Shown here: positions 38,901 to 50,673 of the stretch, one piece after another
Position numbering within the stretch: the stretch's first letter is position 1
Layout: each line of letters begins with the position of its first letter
Source of the DNA: Nissolia schottii
Lineage: Eukaryota > Streptophyta > Magnoliopsida > Fabales > Fabaceae
Direction: 5' to 3'
DNA length: 64,000 nt
Assembly (NCBI GenBank): GCA_003254905.1
Contig: QANU01105470.1
Coordinates: 7,888 to 71,887, forward strand
The notes under the pieces: model-generated
What the model was told of the DNA's origin: nothing
Databases searched by the model: none
The model's input: only the letters and a program-made list of their open reading frames with translations
Program-made: the position numbers and the translations under genes

Positions 38901-39829
38901 CTATGGGAGGTTTGGGATCAACTCTGTGATTGCCGGATGCCAATGGCACAGATTTCAAGATTGAAGCTGCACTGAAAGGTAGGGAACTCTTCTGGTACAT
39001 GCATTGGAGGGCGCACAACCAAAATGATAAATTTTATGTTATTTCTTCTTATTTCTTTATTTTTGTTCTTGTGATCAATAATATATTCGAGTTCGATTCA
39101 GTTGTAATTTAAATTTATTTTTATTTTGGAATTTTTGAGTAAAATTTCCAACAATCTTTAAGAGTATTTTTTGCCTAGAAATTATGATATGAACCATGTG
39201 ATTATTTGCAAGTAATCCTGAGCTTTTATCGATGATAAAATTGAATAAGGAGAATGTAACATCCCGCTTTCTCTTTAGTGAAAATCTCATTAGATAAATG
39301 CCTAGGAATTTTCATCGTAAGTTAAACCATTAGAAATATGAACTCTTAGGTTAAAAGTGTCTGTAGAAATAATTCTGCTCATTTTCGTAAAATTCTGCAG
39401 ACACTAGAATAAATCCTTTTTATAATCCAAGTACAATAGTGTGTCTAAGATATCTGTAAAATATACGGTTACGGAAGAAAGCTCACAAATACCTAACATT
39501 AACCTAAATTCTTTCTTAGAAAAATTAGTAGATCACAAGGANTATATATGTGATGGACCGCTTGCTTGCCTATCTATCTATTGTTGATGCTGAAATAATA
39601 ACTGTCAAGCCAGAGGCTCTATCGATTGTACTATATGCTCTATCCGACGCAAGGCTCATATCTTACTAGATAAACTAAGAAAGAAAAGTTAAAAATTGGT
39701 TCATATTTTCTGAATAACTATTATTTTCAAACTCATAAACGGGACTAAGTAACATCCCAACCAAAACAGATAACAACCTAGTAAGCGAGTTTGCGAGTTA
39801 AGCATACGCTATCTAGCTAGGGTGTTTCA
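35921..39829 (+). mobile_element. Tekay-like LTR, misassembled interior
   Basis: Starts TGTAACATCCCGC at 35921 (repeated at 37000 and 39255) and ends GCTAGGGTGTTTCA at 39829. GAGAA at 35916-35920 and 39830-39834 is a perfect target duplication, so the outer ends belong to one insertion despite the scrambled middle. It contains the LTR box (best at 37271-37360), TATAAATAG (37600) and a diverged 3' end. True length cannot be read here. Confidence 0.8.
37600..37608 (+). promoter_or_regulatory. LTR TATA box
   Basis: GGCCTATAAATAGAGCCC, about 280 bp after the conserved LTR box. Confidence 0.6.
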
Positions 39830-39834
39830 GAGAA

Positions 39835-40655
39835 GTTTTGGTACAGTATGAGATACGATTGCTAACGGTTTTAGATTTATATTGTGCTCTAGTTATTGTT
39901 ATGATTTCTTATTAGCTGTGGATTAGAGGAAAATTACATCCTTTAAGTGTTCATCATGTGATTTACTTTTCTTGTGCATATTGGTGACTTGATCTTTAAG
40001 TGGATTTGAATCTTGCTTACTGAAATTGAGATTTGAGTATATGCATTTCTTTGGTTCTTTCTTGTTCATTGATATATGTGTACTAAAGATTGAATTTGTA
40101 CCTACTATAATCTAATATTATATTTTAATTGCTGAGATCTGGTGTTTGTGTGTGTAGACCCAAAACCATGGACGTTGTTCATCAATACAACGGAAGCCGT
40201 GCCAGCAGTTTTACTTTTCATGCTGAAGAACACATGGAAACTAGGACTATCAAGCATATTTGGGCAAAAAGAAACGTTTTACCTGTTACAAAATTGTGGA
40301 GGATGAAGTAGGAGAAGAATTTATTGATGAGATTCTAAAGGAGTTGAGGTTCTTTAAAAAAAAAGAACAATGAACTGTGGGTAATCCGGATGTATCCTGA
40401 AGGTACTCTAATGTAAATCGAATCATGAATTTAGAAACTAAATCTATGAGGGATTTAATCTTACATTTGGTGGTGGTGGTGTCGTTTGGAAATAATCCAA
40501 GTAGACTTGTGTAACTAGATTCATTATGGATCTGAGGATGGTTGGTTAAGTAATTTCTTAGCAAATATTCTCTTAAGGAAGAAACACGCGTCTTCCATAT
40601 TAGGTTGTGGCAAGAGTAAGAGCTAAGTAATAAAGTGAGGCATATGTATGCATTA
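39835..40655. other. Unassigned DNA between two LTRs
   Basis: AT-rich. The stretch 40158-40310 after GTGTGTGTAG looks exon-like (possible acceptor, higher GC), but neither reading frame gives a family I recognise. Confidence 0.35.
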
Positions 40656-41119
40656 TGTTACGGACCAACCAACCTCCCCTGCTGAAACAGATTTGGTTCC
40701 GCAAAGAAAGGGGAAGGAAATCCTCCCTTTACCGTTCCATTATTCCCGAAAGGGAAAGAGACAATTAAGAGATTAAATTAATTAGTAAGGATTCTGATTT
40801 GATTAATAATTGCACGGGATTGGTCAATCAAATCAGGGGGGGAGATAATTCCGTGGCAATAAAATAGGAAAGCTTTTCTCTAGCCACGATTCTCTCTGTT
40901 CCCAGCGGTATATGACTGATACCAGGGGAAGAAGGAAGGCATTCTGAATTTCAGCCAGAACATAGGGGACCAAGGGATCCTTAATTCCCAGGTTATTTTC
41001 TTAATTAGTGTCTACAACCGTGTAATTGTTCTGCACCGCATTCCCCCACTGGGATTCGGTTTATCAATAAAATTTCTACATTATTCAGTAAATTAATTTA
41101 ATTGATACCAGTTCTTACA
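40656..41119 (+). mobile_element. Short gypsy- or Copia-type LTR next to a gap
   Basis: Starts TGTTACGGACCAACC and ends CAGTTCTTACA just before the N run. Internal TATCAATAAAATTTC resembles an LTR polyadenylation region. It may be a 5' LTR whose interior lies in the gap. Lineage uncertain. Confidence 0.5.
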
Positions 41120-41370
41120 NNNNNNNNNNNNNNNNNNNNNNNNNNNNNNNNNNNNNNNNNNNNNNNNNNNNNNNNNNNNNNNNNNNNNNNNNNNNNNNNN
41201 NNNNNNNNNNNNNNNNNNNNNNNNNNNNNNNNNNNNNNNNNNNNNNNNNNNNNNNNNNNNNNNNNNNNNNNNNNNNNNNNNNNNNNNNNNNNNNNNNNNN
41301 NNNNNNNNNNNNNNNNNNNNNNNNNNNNNNNNNNNNNNNNNNNNNNNNNNNNNNNNNNNNNNNNNNNNNN
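41120..41370. other. Assembly gap (251 N)
   Basis: Run of Ns. Open frames drawn through it are meaningless. It may hide retrotransposon interior or exons of the minus-strand gene at 42782-43353. Confidence 1.
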
Positions 41371-42781
41371 GCACAATTTAATGAGTTTAATGCTATTCAA
41401 TATGTTGCAACGTTTCAACAGTTTCTTTTCTATCATAATTGGATGTTTAATCTTGCCATGATAAGGTTGTAACAGCAAGTGCTTCCTATGGTTATATGTA
41501 AGAGAAACATATCTGGCAGCAACAAAACATGAGAGAAAAAGTTCTAGAGCATCTTTGAGAGTAATCTATTTTCGGTTAATAACGATATTAGGTTTGGTCC
41601 CATGAGCAATCATTGGAAGTTGTCTGATAGCACCATTAGTTCAAGTGCAGAGCTAGTGGAAAGTGGCTGTTGTATTCTGAGGAGTATTAGCCGTGAAGAC
41701 CATCTGCACCAGGTTATTAACTTGTGGTGGCAAAATACTCTTAAGCTCAGTGCCTAGCACACCTCAGCCATGATAAGCAACTCTAATTTTATTGTGTTAT
41801 TTTATTTCTTTTTTTTTTCCCTTGTGATCAATGGTGTGTGTATTCTATCCCTACCATCTTGTTCCTGCCTTCTCCTCCACTCCCTTCTCATTATCGGATT
41901 GCATCCTGCGTTCTGGAACTTGTTTGGTTGATTTCTCCTAGTCCTATCCATAGGCCTTGCTACGTTCCTATTTCGCCAATCCCACTGCGTTTGTCCCCTT
42001 GCCCTCTGTTTTGCCTTTGTAAATCATCTCATGATCCCTTATTACCATCTTTTTCAATTCCTCCATAGCTCTCAATGCTTCCTCTTTGTGTGATATCTGA
42101 CGAATGCGAAACGCGTGTTGGTAGCCCTTCGTCTTCTCATCCGCATAAAGACGTCTGTGACCCTTACTGCATGGCTAAAGAGACGACTTAGCCATATACA
42201 GTCCATCATGTCATGCAGATTATCCACAAAGAGACTAAACCCGAAAGCATCCTAATTTCTTTGATTCGCTTTCCCATCTATGTTTGATATATCTTTACTT
42301 TGCCTTGCAACTTAAGGCGAAAGTATTACACAAGCATGTCCTGTAGGATAGAATTAGGAGATTGCCTTCTACTTGGTAAAAGGCACGTGATCATTTCAGA
42401 GGGGTTTCTATCAAATATGTTGACAGACTGTGAGAATTGCCCTTTTGACATTATCTTTTGTTATATAACAGTTTACAGTGTAAAATTGTTTCATTAGTTG
42501 GTAGCAGGAACTACGGGTCTTGATCTAATATCTACAGGTCATGCTTGTTGCTTCTTAAAAAACAAGAAGAACACCTAATTAAACATATTACAAAGCAAAA
42601 TTGAAAATAGCAAAACACAGTATATGAGTGCATATCAAAATGGACCAGCTAAAAACGCTGTATGCAACAAACCAACAGGCAGCCACGATAATAATATCAA
42701 TACAATATAAAACAGTAACAAATACATGCTAAGCCCAAATCAACGTAATTCATTTTAACAATGATAAAATTGTCAACATAC
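41371..42781. other. Unassigned DNA with a possible decayed coding piece
   Basis: On the minus strand, about 41646-41753 reads LKSILPPQVNNLVQMVFTAN and continues a short way to a stop, after which more coding-like sequence (GAIRQLPMIAHGT) follows in the same frame. This suggests a dead coding fragment. I do not recognise it. The rest, including a C-rich stretch at 41838-42070, shows nothing definite. Confidence 0.35.
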
Positions 42782-43353
42782 CGACTGTGAGACCATCTTC
42801 ACCAATGCCATGGCAAGTGGTAATACACAAAACCTTTTGACAGAACAAAGAAAGAAAATAATCAGTATGTAATGAGAGTTTTTGATGCTTAGCTAGTGCT
42901 GCAGAGAGCATGCAGAGAAACAAATTTTCATATTATCTTTGCACCCCTTTAATAAGCATACTAAGCTGTAGACCAAATAATGCTTAAAACTATATCCGGC
43001 CATTTTTCTCGAATCTACTTTGATTTGTTCATTCAGAAGCAAAATAAATAAAAAGAGTTAAAAGTAAAGGGAAACATCTTACATTCCTCGGCCACCCTCA
43101 AGTGCTTCCTCTGATGGTTCTTTCCATTCATCAATTCTGTAAGACATAAATCAACAGCGCATCACAGTATTACTATTTGTAAAATTTGGGATGAGTCTAT
43201 AAGACAGATTAATAGATATGTCTATATGAGACAAAGAAACAGAGAGAGAAAAAGTGAGAAAGATTACACCCATCCATAGCGGCTATCAAACAGAAGCCGC
43301 TTAGAAGACTTTCTAGAGTTTGGAACATTGACTCTGGAGCTTGGGGATTCCAT
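42782..43353 (-). CDS. 5' part of a conserved plant gene, function unknown
   Basis: Three coding exons on the minus strand: 43268-43353 (ATG at 43351-43353), 43083-43136 and 42782-42833. GT-AG introns and consistent phases give 64 residues so far. Landmarks: Ser/Arg-rich start, KRLLFDSRYGW near 18-28, DEWKEPSEEALEGGRGM near 31-47, and FCVLPLAMALVKMVSQS near 48-64, which looks like the start of an amphipathic helix. From memory, small plant proteins share an RRLLFD-RYGW-DEWK-PSEEAL-GGRGMFC pattern, but none has a function I can name. The last donor (GTATGT at 42781) shows that more exons follow to the left. They may lie in the N gap, beyond the inserted LTRs, or be lost. Confidence 0.7.
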
Positions 43354-44629
43354 CTAGCACACTTATTTGCTCATGCAGATAAACAACAAAGAAAAAGAAG
43401 CTGGAAATAAAGGTCACCAATGCACCTAAATGAGACAGGTAGAGAGATTTGTTTTAGATTCAAAATGTATGAAATGAGACATTTTGTACAAAAAAATTCT
43501 AAACTTATTTCACTACTTCTTTTTCAAAATAAATGTCAGTTTAGTAAAACTGAACTTGGTTCAGAGAAGTTGATAACTAAGCAAAACACGAACTTGCGAA
43601 GAAGGTTTCAAAAAATTTATAAACTTGAATTCATAATTATACCTACAATTTTCACCCTACAGTTTGAGCTTAAACTTTGGTACACAATAACTCTTTAATA
43701 TAACTATTTGCCTCAAATCCTTAGCTTAGTATCTTCAACCTGCAAGCAATAAACCTTCTTCAACAAGATAGTTGAACAATTACCGAGTTTTGAAATTCTG
43801 CAAGCAAAGGAGAATATGATACAAAATATGAAATCTGCATGTGAATTAAGAAACCAACACACCATAGCTAGAAGCCATACTAGCCACTAATGTTTGCTCT
43901 ACCATGTTTCTCAACTCAACCACATCATATCCAGCAAGCAAATTAGACAATGAAAAGAAAAATTTAACCATCACCACACATCAGATTTCGGCCTATATCA
44001 AACAGGTAGCAACAGTGTCATTGCCACAAGACCCAGTTCATATACCAGTCCAATTAATTTCATCAAACACCCTCCACTCATTCTTGAACAGACTGCCCAC
44101 GGCGAAACCAGAGGAACATGCGCTAATTTCCACAAACAAATATAAATCAAGCTGCCCAAAATAATTAACCTATTCAACAATGGTCACATCAAGGAATTAC
44201 GGAGCATCAGAGTTTAAAAGCTACTAAACATAAGTCATTGAAGCACATGTTTCTACACCCTTTCACGTAGTACAAGGCTGTGCTCTCTTTTGGTTTTTTT
44301 CATAGCAAGAATACACAGCAAGTGATAGTTAAAGAAAAAGGAGGCACCTCTGTGTAAACACTGAAGCTTGAAAATGTATGTGGGTCAAAAGTAACTTTTC
44401 TTTCCGCAAGCGTGAAGATGGCCTCGTGATGAAGAGAAATGGGTTTCTCAACTTTCAGATTGTGGGTAGGATAGTGAAAATAGCTGCCCCTCTGTGTAAT
44501 CCAAACCCAAGGGAGGCGGAATTTTGCCCTGGTTAAGTTTTGTTGAATAAATTTGTTAATGGACCAATTCACTCACCCCAGCTAGCACAGACCACACCTT
44601 AGCTTATCATTCAAAATTATATGCGCATT
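43354..44629 (-). other. Upstream region of the minus-strand gene
   Basis: No second gene seen. A mixed-composition stretch at about 44300-44575, read on the minus strand, looks like a possible 5' UTR exon ending near TACACAGAG|GTGCC (about 44345). An ORF at 43904-44164 has no recognisable motif. Confidence 0.35.
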
Positions 44630-45340
44630 ACTTATGAAACCCTGGACTTGACCGACCACATTATTGAGTCACTGGGTTATTGATTTAACTAATAGATTAG
44701 TTGTTGACCCGAATATACATAAAATAATAATAAATATATATATAACCTAAAAATTAAAAAATTTAAATAAATAAAATGTATTTATTTAAACATCTATCAT
44801 AATATAAAATCACTTAAATGTATAAGTACAGTTCACACTCCAAATGTCATACCATACATAAATAATACAAGTTCAAAATCCTAAATCACAAATGATATGT
44901 TCAATTCCAAACACAAGTCAACCAAGTTTTAATTAAAAAATACATAACAACAACAATTTTACATGAGTATTCAATATTTATTACAGAAATGCAGCAAAAC
45001 ATCAGCTATATATAACAAGAAAAATGGTACAAACGAGGAACTTAAACACATATTTTGTAGGGAAATGAAAAAAATCAGTTCAATCTGGCAAACAATAATT
45101 TCAAAAAAATTCTTTATTAAACGACGTTGTTTGCCTTTTTATTAATTTTTTTTAATTTAAAAAAAAACTATGACTCGACTGAGTCACTGGGTTTCGCAAA
45201 AACTGGTCGAGTCAACCCAGGTTAGATCGGGTCTGAAACATGACCGATCCACTCAGATAATTGGCCCAGTCCCATAGCCGGGTCATCAAGTTCCAGGTTG
45301 ACCCACCGGGTCGGGCCGAGTTTTTTAACTATGATATCAA
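44630..45340. mobile_element. Possible non-autonomous TIR transposon
   Basis: The outer ends resemble each other only loosely in inverted orientation: GGACTTGACCGACC on the left and CTCGGCCCGACCCGG on the right (reverse). GAGTCACTGGGTT occurs in both halves (about 44668 and 45181). The centre is AT-rich. This is the look of a small hAT- or Mutator-derived element, but the ends and target duplication are unclear. Confidence 0.35.
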
Positions 45341-45529
45341 GAATAAAAGAGCTAAGCTAGGATGACAAACAAAATTAATAATTCTTTACACAACTCATCT
45401 CACATAGGTGTAGGACCCATGTTGGTGGGCTCCACACCTGTGGTGTACCAACTCAAACTTGCGTTGTGTACTTCTTATTTAATATGGCAAATTTTTCAAT
45501 TTTGCTCCAAACGTTATTTTGTCTTACAT

Positions 45530-47535
45530 TTTGACCCATTAATTGAAATATATATATATATTGAAAATGTGTGCTTTTGATGATTAATTGTGATGTTTTG
45601 CACATTGTCCTCTTTTGTGCATAATTGAGAAATCTACAATTTAAAGCACCGTTTTGAATGACTTTTTATTATCTTGAGTAACCTATGCGTTTAACGTCTT
45701 GTATTTAAGTTGTTAGAATCACAGGTGATCGGGTAATGGCGCAAGAAGTGGCACGGAAAGGACTAAGAAAGAAAGAACAGAGTGAAGAAAGGAGCAGGAA
45801 TATTTGAAAGCTCGTTGCAACGCGTCTAGAGCGCTGCAGCACTGGAGCGCGTGTGAAGCACTAGAGCACCATTTTGCACCAAGGAGCTGGAGCGCGTATG
45901 AGGCATTGTGTAACACCCTAGCTAACTGCTTACGTTTAAATCGTATGCAATGCTCATTAGGTTGTTAATTACTTGGTGGGAATACTTATAGTCCTTTGTT
46001 AATTTCAGAAATACTTGGTTAAATAAATATGGACTGATTTCAAAATTTTTCTTCTGTTGTTACGTGAAGCAGGCACCTAAGAGGACGGGGCATGAAGAAG
46101 TTTGGGGTGGGCTAAAGGAGTTGTGTACCAGTTAACACTTATGCTTTGTAGTTGGATATTGTATTTTTGACAGACATGATGTGTGAATATTAACTAGTGT
46201 AGTACTTATGTAAATTCTTGTAAATATATGTGATGNTGTCCTGTTTTGGCGCGGCTCATATTTTATGCAATAAACAATGAGAAGAAAAAGTTTGCAATCG
46301 GTCCATATTTTCTTAACCAAGTATTTCTGAAATTAATAAAGGACTGTAATTATTCCCACCAAATAATTAACAACCTAGTGAGCATTCCGTACGACTTAAG
46401 CGTAGTTAGCTAGGGTGTTACACATTGGAGCAGCCAATTTTCTATGTGTCGCTGCAACGCGTCCATGGCGCTGTAGCGTGAGTTTGATTGTGAATTCTGG
46501 CCTCCAGAGACCTAAAACCTTAGTTTTTGACCCTTTGGGGTTATAAATAGACATAAGGTGAAGGGGAAGTACACAACTCGACACACACTCTTCAAATTAT
46601 TTTTAGAGAATTTTTTTCTTTATTTTTCCAGCACCTTAGGGCTTTGTTAGTGGTGCGTAGGTTAGTTTATTTTCATTCAAGCTCTGTTGGAGCTCTTGTG
46701 TTCGATTCGATTTCTCTCGTGTTCGACTCCATTTTCTACTATTAATTTTAATTTAGGTTCTTCTTACTTTTTGAGATCTGTTTTATGCTTAATTAATTTA
46801 TCATTATGAGTTTTTATCCTCCACTTATGGAGGAGTAGTTTTTGATACCTTGCATGCAGTAGTTCTAAGATTAGGACTAATTGGAGGTTCATGTGTTTAA
46901 TGACGATTCATAATTCTCTCCCCTTCTCTAATTGGTAACATAGCGATCGCATGATATTAATTAGGGTTAATTGTAAATTAACAAATCTTGATGATTGTAG
47001 GATTTGTTGAATTATGATTATTAAGATTGGTGATTCAAGTTGATCAATGAGAATTATCCAAGTCGCTAAGGGGAATTTGGGGAATTAATCTGGTCGGATT
47101 AAGTTGTGCAATTGGGTAACCAAATTAGTATAGGTATTTGAAATCGTGTCTCGGTTTTTAATTCTTGTACTAGTTGATGCTTAAGAGAGAGCGATCATGA
47201 TCTCTTAGGTAAATTGCATGTTAGTTAGAGATCTTTAACTAATAAAGAACACCCCTTTATGAACATTTAATTGTGGAACCGATGATAATTAATCCTTGGT
47301 CTAGGAAGAACTGTATGCATGATATTGCTTTAATTAATTGTTGATTGTCATCACTTGAATTCACTCTTAATAACCCTCGATTTACTTGAATTGGTTCTAA
47401 TTGCTTCCTTGTGAGACGACTCGAGTTGTACTACATTACATTTAATTGGGTTGACTTGGTTTTTAAATTTATTTGATAAAGAGGTATGCGATAATCTCTG
47501 TGTCACTTCTCACGGAGACAATTTTAATTTATCAA
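45530..47535 (+). mobile_element. Old LTR related to 8416-9909
   Basis: Shares ordered segments with the solo LTR at 8416-9909: TGTGTGCTTTTGATG, GAGTTTTTATCCTCCACTTA, the AGTTAGAGATCTTTAACTAA region, TATGCATGATATTGC and GTGAGACGACTC. It is split by the insertion at 45909-46422. The outer ends are not certain. Confidence 0.6.
45909..46422 (+). mobile_element. LTR-derived insertion with two inverted LTR 3' ends
   Basis: Flanked by a perfect 5-bp duplication CATTG (45904-45908, 46423-46427). The left end TGTAACACCCTAGCTAACT and the right end AGTTAGCTAGGGTGTTACA are both the 3' terminus of the Tekay-like LTR, in opposite orientations. The inverted arms are about 150 bp and roughly 85-88% alike by eye. 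The middle and right parts are plus-strand LTR 3' sequence. One N (46236) lies between the arms, so an assembly join must be considered. Confidence 0.7.
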
Positions 47536-49858
47536 AAAGAACTCTAGGCCCCACCTTGGGATTTTTGGCGGTCCCGAATTCGATTTTTTAGAAATGAAAA
47601 CCCAGATCTTGCCCAAATTTTCAAAATTTTTGAATTACCCCTAAGTTCTCAAAGTTTCCATTTCTGCCCATTTTAACCTAAAAAAAACTCAGTTCTCTCT
47701 AAAAATTAATTTATCAACCCAAAAAGGCACGAGACTCTATCTAAAGGTTTTTAATACTCAAGGATCCATTTTTAATGTTCAAATTTCTAGAATTTGTACC
47801 TATTTTTCAGAATTTCCATTTTGCTCCTATTTTCCCGACAACACCGTGCTAACTCAATCTACCCCTAAAATTCACAGGGGATTCCAAAATTTTCAAAACT
47901 TAACACCCCTCACTCAATATTTTGCGTAGATTTTAAAAACGGGGTTATTTTTTCAAGATAAAATTTTGCACCCAAAGAATCATTCCTAACCGAAAGGTAA
48001 GTCCCCAAAATTTGAGAATTTCTAAACACTCTTAACAAGACTTTGACTTATATTTTCTTTAGCCAAATTTTCACAAACACACCTAAATCAAACCAACCTT
48101 AATTCATAGAGTTCAAACAATAATATATGTGTCAAAAATAACTATTCTAACACAATTCAGAATAAACAAAAATGCACAAAACACAAATACTCGCACATGC
48201 ACTCAAAATAGTGCATGTGACTCAAGGATTACCCACCTAATACAACAAAACTCATATTTGATGACAAAGTGATGATGATTACTTGCTGATGGTGATCGCT
48301 TGCATGTTCAATTTGGGAACAATGATCTCCAAGTGAAGACGAAAAGGAATTAAAGTGAATTTGGGTGATGGTGATGACTTGCATGTTTGGTTTGGATGGC
48401 TTGGGGCTTGATGATGATGATGTTGGTGATCTTTTGAAGGTGGTGGTTGGTGTGCTGGTGGCCCATGGTGGTGAACCAGATTTGTTCAAGAAAGTCGTCA
48501 GGGGCTCCAAACATTATGAAACCTAACACCCCTACACGATTTTTCATGTAGATTTCAAAAATGAGGTTAGTTTTCCATGATAAAAAGCTCTGCCTACAGT
48601 TTTTACTTAAACCCAATATCCTCAACTTTCAACCAACTTATCTCTACGTCATCTTCTTCAAGACAGAAATATGTTTTTTCTCATACTACTCTGAAACCCT
48701 AGGTTCCTCATATGCTAATCTTCCCTTCTCCCTAACAATTCTTACCCTTTTCTTTTACACATAAAACTTTAATCTAAAGCCTTATTAAACTCATCCATAT
48801 CCCTAAAACACAATGGTACAACATAGTTCCTTTAAGAACACAAATACCATATTTTCAAAAAGCATGCATAGACATAATTTCACACATAAAAAATCATAAA
48901 TATGCCACTTATAAAGTGGGTTGTCGGATTACCCACCTATCAGAAGGTTTTTGAGAAAGGTTAAGAAACTTTAAGGAAAGTCCCTTGGAGAGCCTTGGTG
49001 CTTCCAAAGCTTTTTGATCACACACCTTAAGAGAAAAACTTTGAGAGAGCCTAGAGATGGTGACTATGATTTGTGCTTGGTGATTTGAGGAAAGAAAATG
49101 AAATTTAACTTAGGGAGTGAAGTGTGTATGTTCGGTTTGGTTGGAAGAAAGAAAGCAACGAAATAAAAGCAAGTGAAACACTAAAGAAGCTGAGTGAATC
49201 TTGGCAAGGCCACAATTGGCTTTGATAGTTTAAGGAGGAAGAAATGAAATTAGAGAGGGGTGATAGAGAGGGGTGAGGAGTGTGTGGTTGGTCTTGGCCA
49301 CAATTTATGGAAGAAAAGAATGAAAATAGGATAAGATCAATTAGGTGGCATGAATAGTGATAAGATGATAAGTATGACTTGTGTTTGACTTGGGTGTGTA
49401 CGCGCTATTGGTTTGTGTGTGCCATGTGAGAATTGGCTTTGGGCAACCATGTGTGTTTGTTTTACTTTAGTGTATGTTTGATCGTGTTTAGTTGTTAACT
49501 TTCCGTGTACATGTATTGTCGTACGTGCGCGGCGATTTAACGGACGTCCGAAAAATTTTCTAAACATAAAAACACATTATAGTAATTTTTCTAATAAGGA
49601 ATTTAAATTATTCCAAGGTACTCGTAATTCAACTTTCGTAAAAGTGTGTTTTACAGATACCTTCGATAAGTAATTAAATTCTGGCGACGAAAGATAATTG
49701 ATCCAGATTTTGCGAAATTTCACAAGACTGCAAAACTATTACCTTGACTAGCATTTTTGGAAAATAAAATTGATAATTTAAATTTTTAGTCTAAATAAAT
49801 GGCTCGTATATTTATTTATTACGCGAAATCTTTACTAAGGAAAAAGTGAGATGTTACA
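47536..49858 (-). mobile_element. Incomplete Tekay-like LTR, minus strand
   Basis: Right edge GTGAGATGTTACA at 49858 is the LTR start in reverse. A diverged LTR box lies near 49515-49560. The donor-like motif appears twice in reverse (GGATTACCCACCT at about 48226 and 48928), so the leader region may be duplicated. Incomplete on the left. No target duplication found. Confidence 0.7.
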
Positions 49859-49908
49859 ACATTGCCTTTGGAGGAAGAAGTCTTAGTACTCTTGGAAGCC
49901 ATTGGTGT

Positions 49909-50668
49909 TGTTAAGAATAATTTATGTTAATGATTGTAAATGATTTCATTTGATTGATTTGATTTAATTATAACATTTTAAATATTTGATTGATTGTAAT
50001 TTATTTTTTGGTCGTTGGGTTTTCAGCCTATAAATAGGCTCATCCTCCATTGTAATGCACAACCCTCATAATACCGTTATTTCTTGTTCTCTGTATTTTC
50101 TCTATAGTCTTTGTTGTGTCCATTTACTAGTTTTAATCAAGATGTTTAACATGGTATCAAAGTCATGGTTTCCACCTTGAACCCATATTTTGGCTTCCGC
50201 CAATTTTCCCCTTAACCTCCTCCACATGCTCTCGATGTTGCCTTTGTTGGTTCTGCCTAACTCCTGATGTTGCCTCCGTTGTTGCCTTTGCTAGTTCCGC
50301 CCAGCCACTATTGCCTTCGCTGGTTTCGCCCAGTCTTTGTTGCCATTTTGTTGGTTCCGCCCCACTCAGCCCTCCGTGGAACTATGACAAGCTTAAAGCT
50401 CTAGGAGCTTTAGCTTGAGGGAGGGTGTTAAGAATAATTTATGTTAATAATTGTAAATGATTTCATTTGATTGATTTGATTTAATTATAACATTTTAAAT
50501 ATTTGATTGATTGTAATTTGTCTTTTGGCCGTTGGGTTTTCAGCCTATAAATAGGCTTACCCTCCATTGTAATGCACAACCCTCATAATACCGTTATTTC
50601 TTGTTCTCTGTATTTTCTCTGTAATCTTTGTTGTGTCCATTTACTAGTTTTAATCAAGATGTTTAACA
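49909..50668 (+). mobile_element. TRIM (terminal-repeat retrotransposon in miniature)
   Basis: Complete 760-bp element. LTRs 49909-50151 and 50426-50668 are each 243 bp (TGTTAAGAATAA...GATGTTTAACA). A primer site TGGTATCAAAGTC follows at 50152. A purine tract GCTTGAGGGAGGG lies just before the second LTR. The target duplication GGTGT lies at 49904-49908 and 50669-50673. The LTRs differ at about 8 of 243 positions, suggesting an age of the order of one million years at usual plant rates. The 274-bp interior is non-coding and holds a degenerate TTGCCTTYGYTGGTTCCGCC repeat. Confidence 0.93.
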
Positions 50669-50673
50669 GGTGT

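Larger units (their letters stand above)
34973..39541. repeat. Triplicated contig ends joined by single Ns
   Basis: 34973-36240, 36242-37319 and 38307-39541 are near-identical copies (offsets +1079 and +3334) and each junction is one N (36241, 38306, 39542). The first and third look identical where compared. The second differs at several LTR positions. This pattern fits overlapping contigs, possibly from two haplotypes, placed side by side and not merged. Confidence 0.85.

Noticed and set aside
36512-39290. Identical short frames repeated at 35433, 36512 and 38767 (and their neighbours)
   Set aside because: Triplicated by the assembly; not a gene family and no domain.
41093-41478. Frames of 93-126 residues across the N run
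   Set aside because: Mostly unknown residues; artefact of the gap.
45362-45580. 72-residue frame near the start of the old LTR
   Set aside because: No domain; overlaps repetitive DNA.
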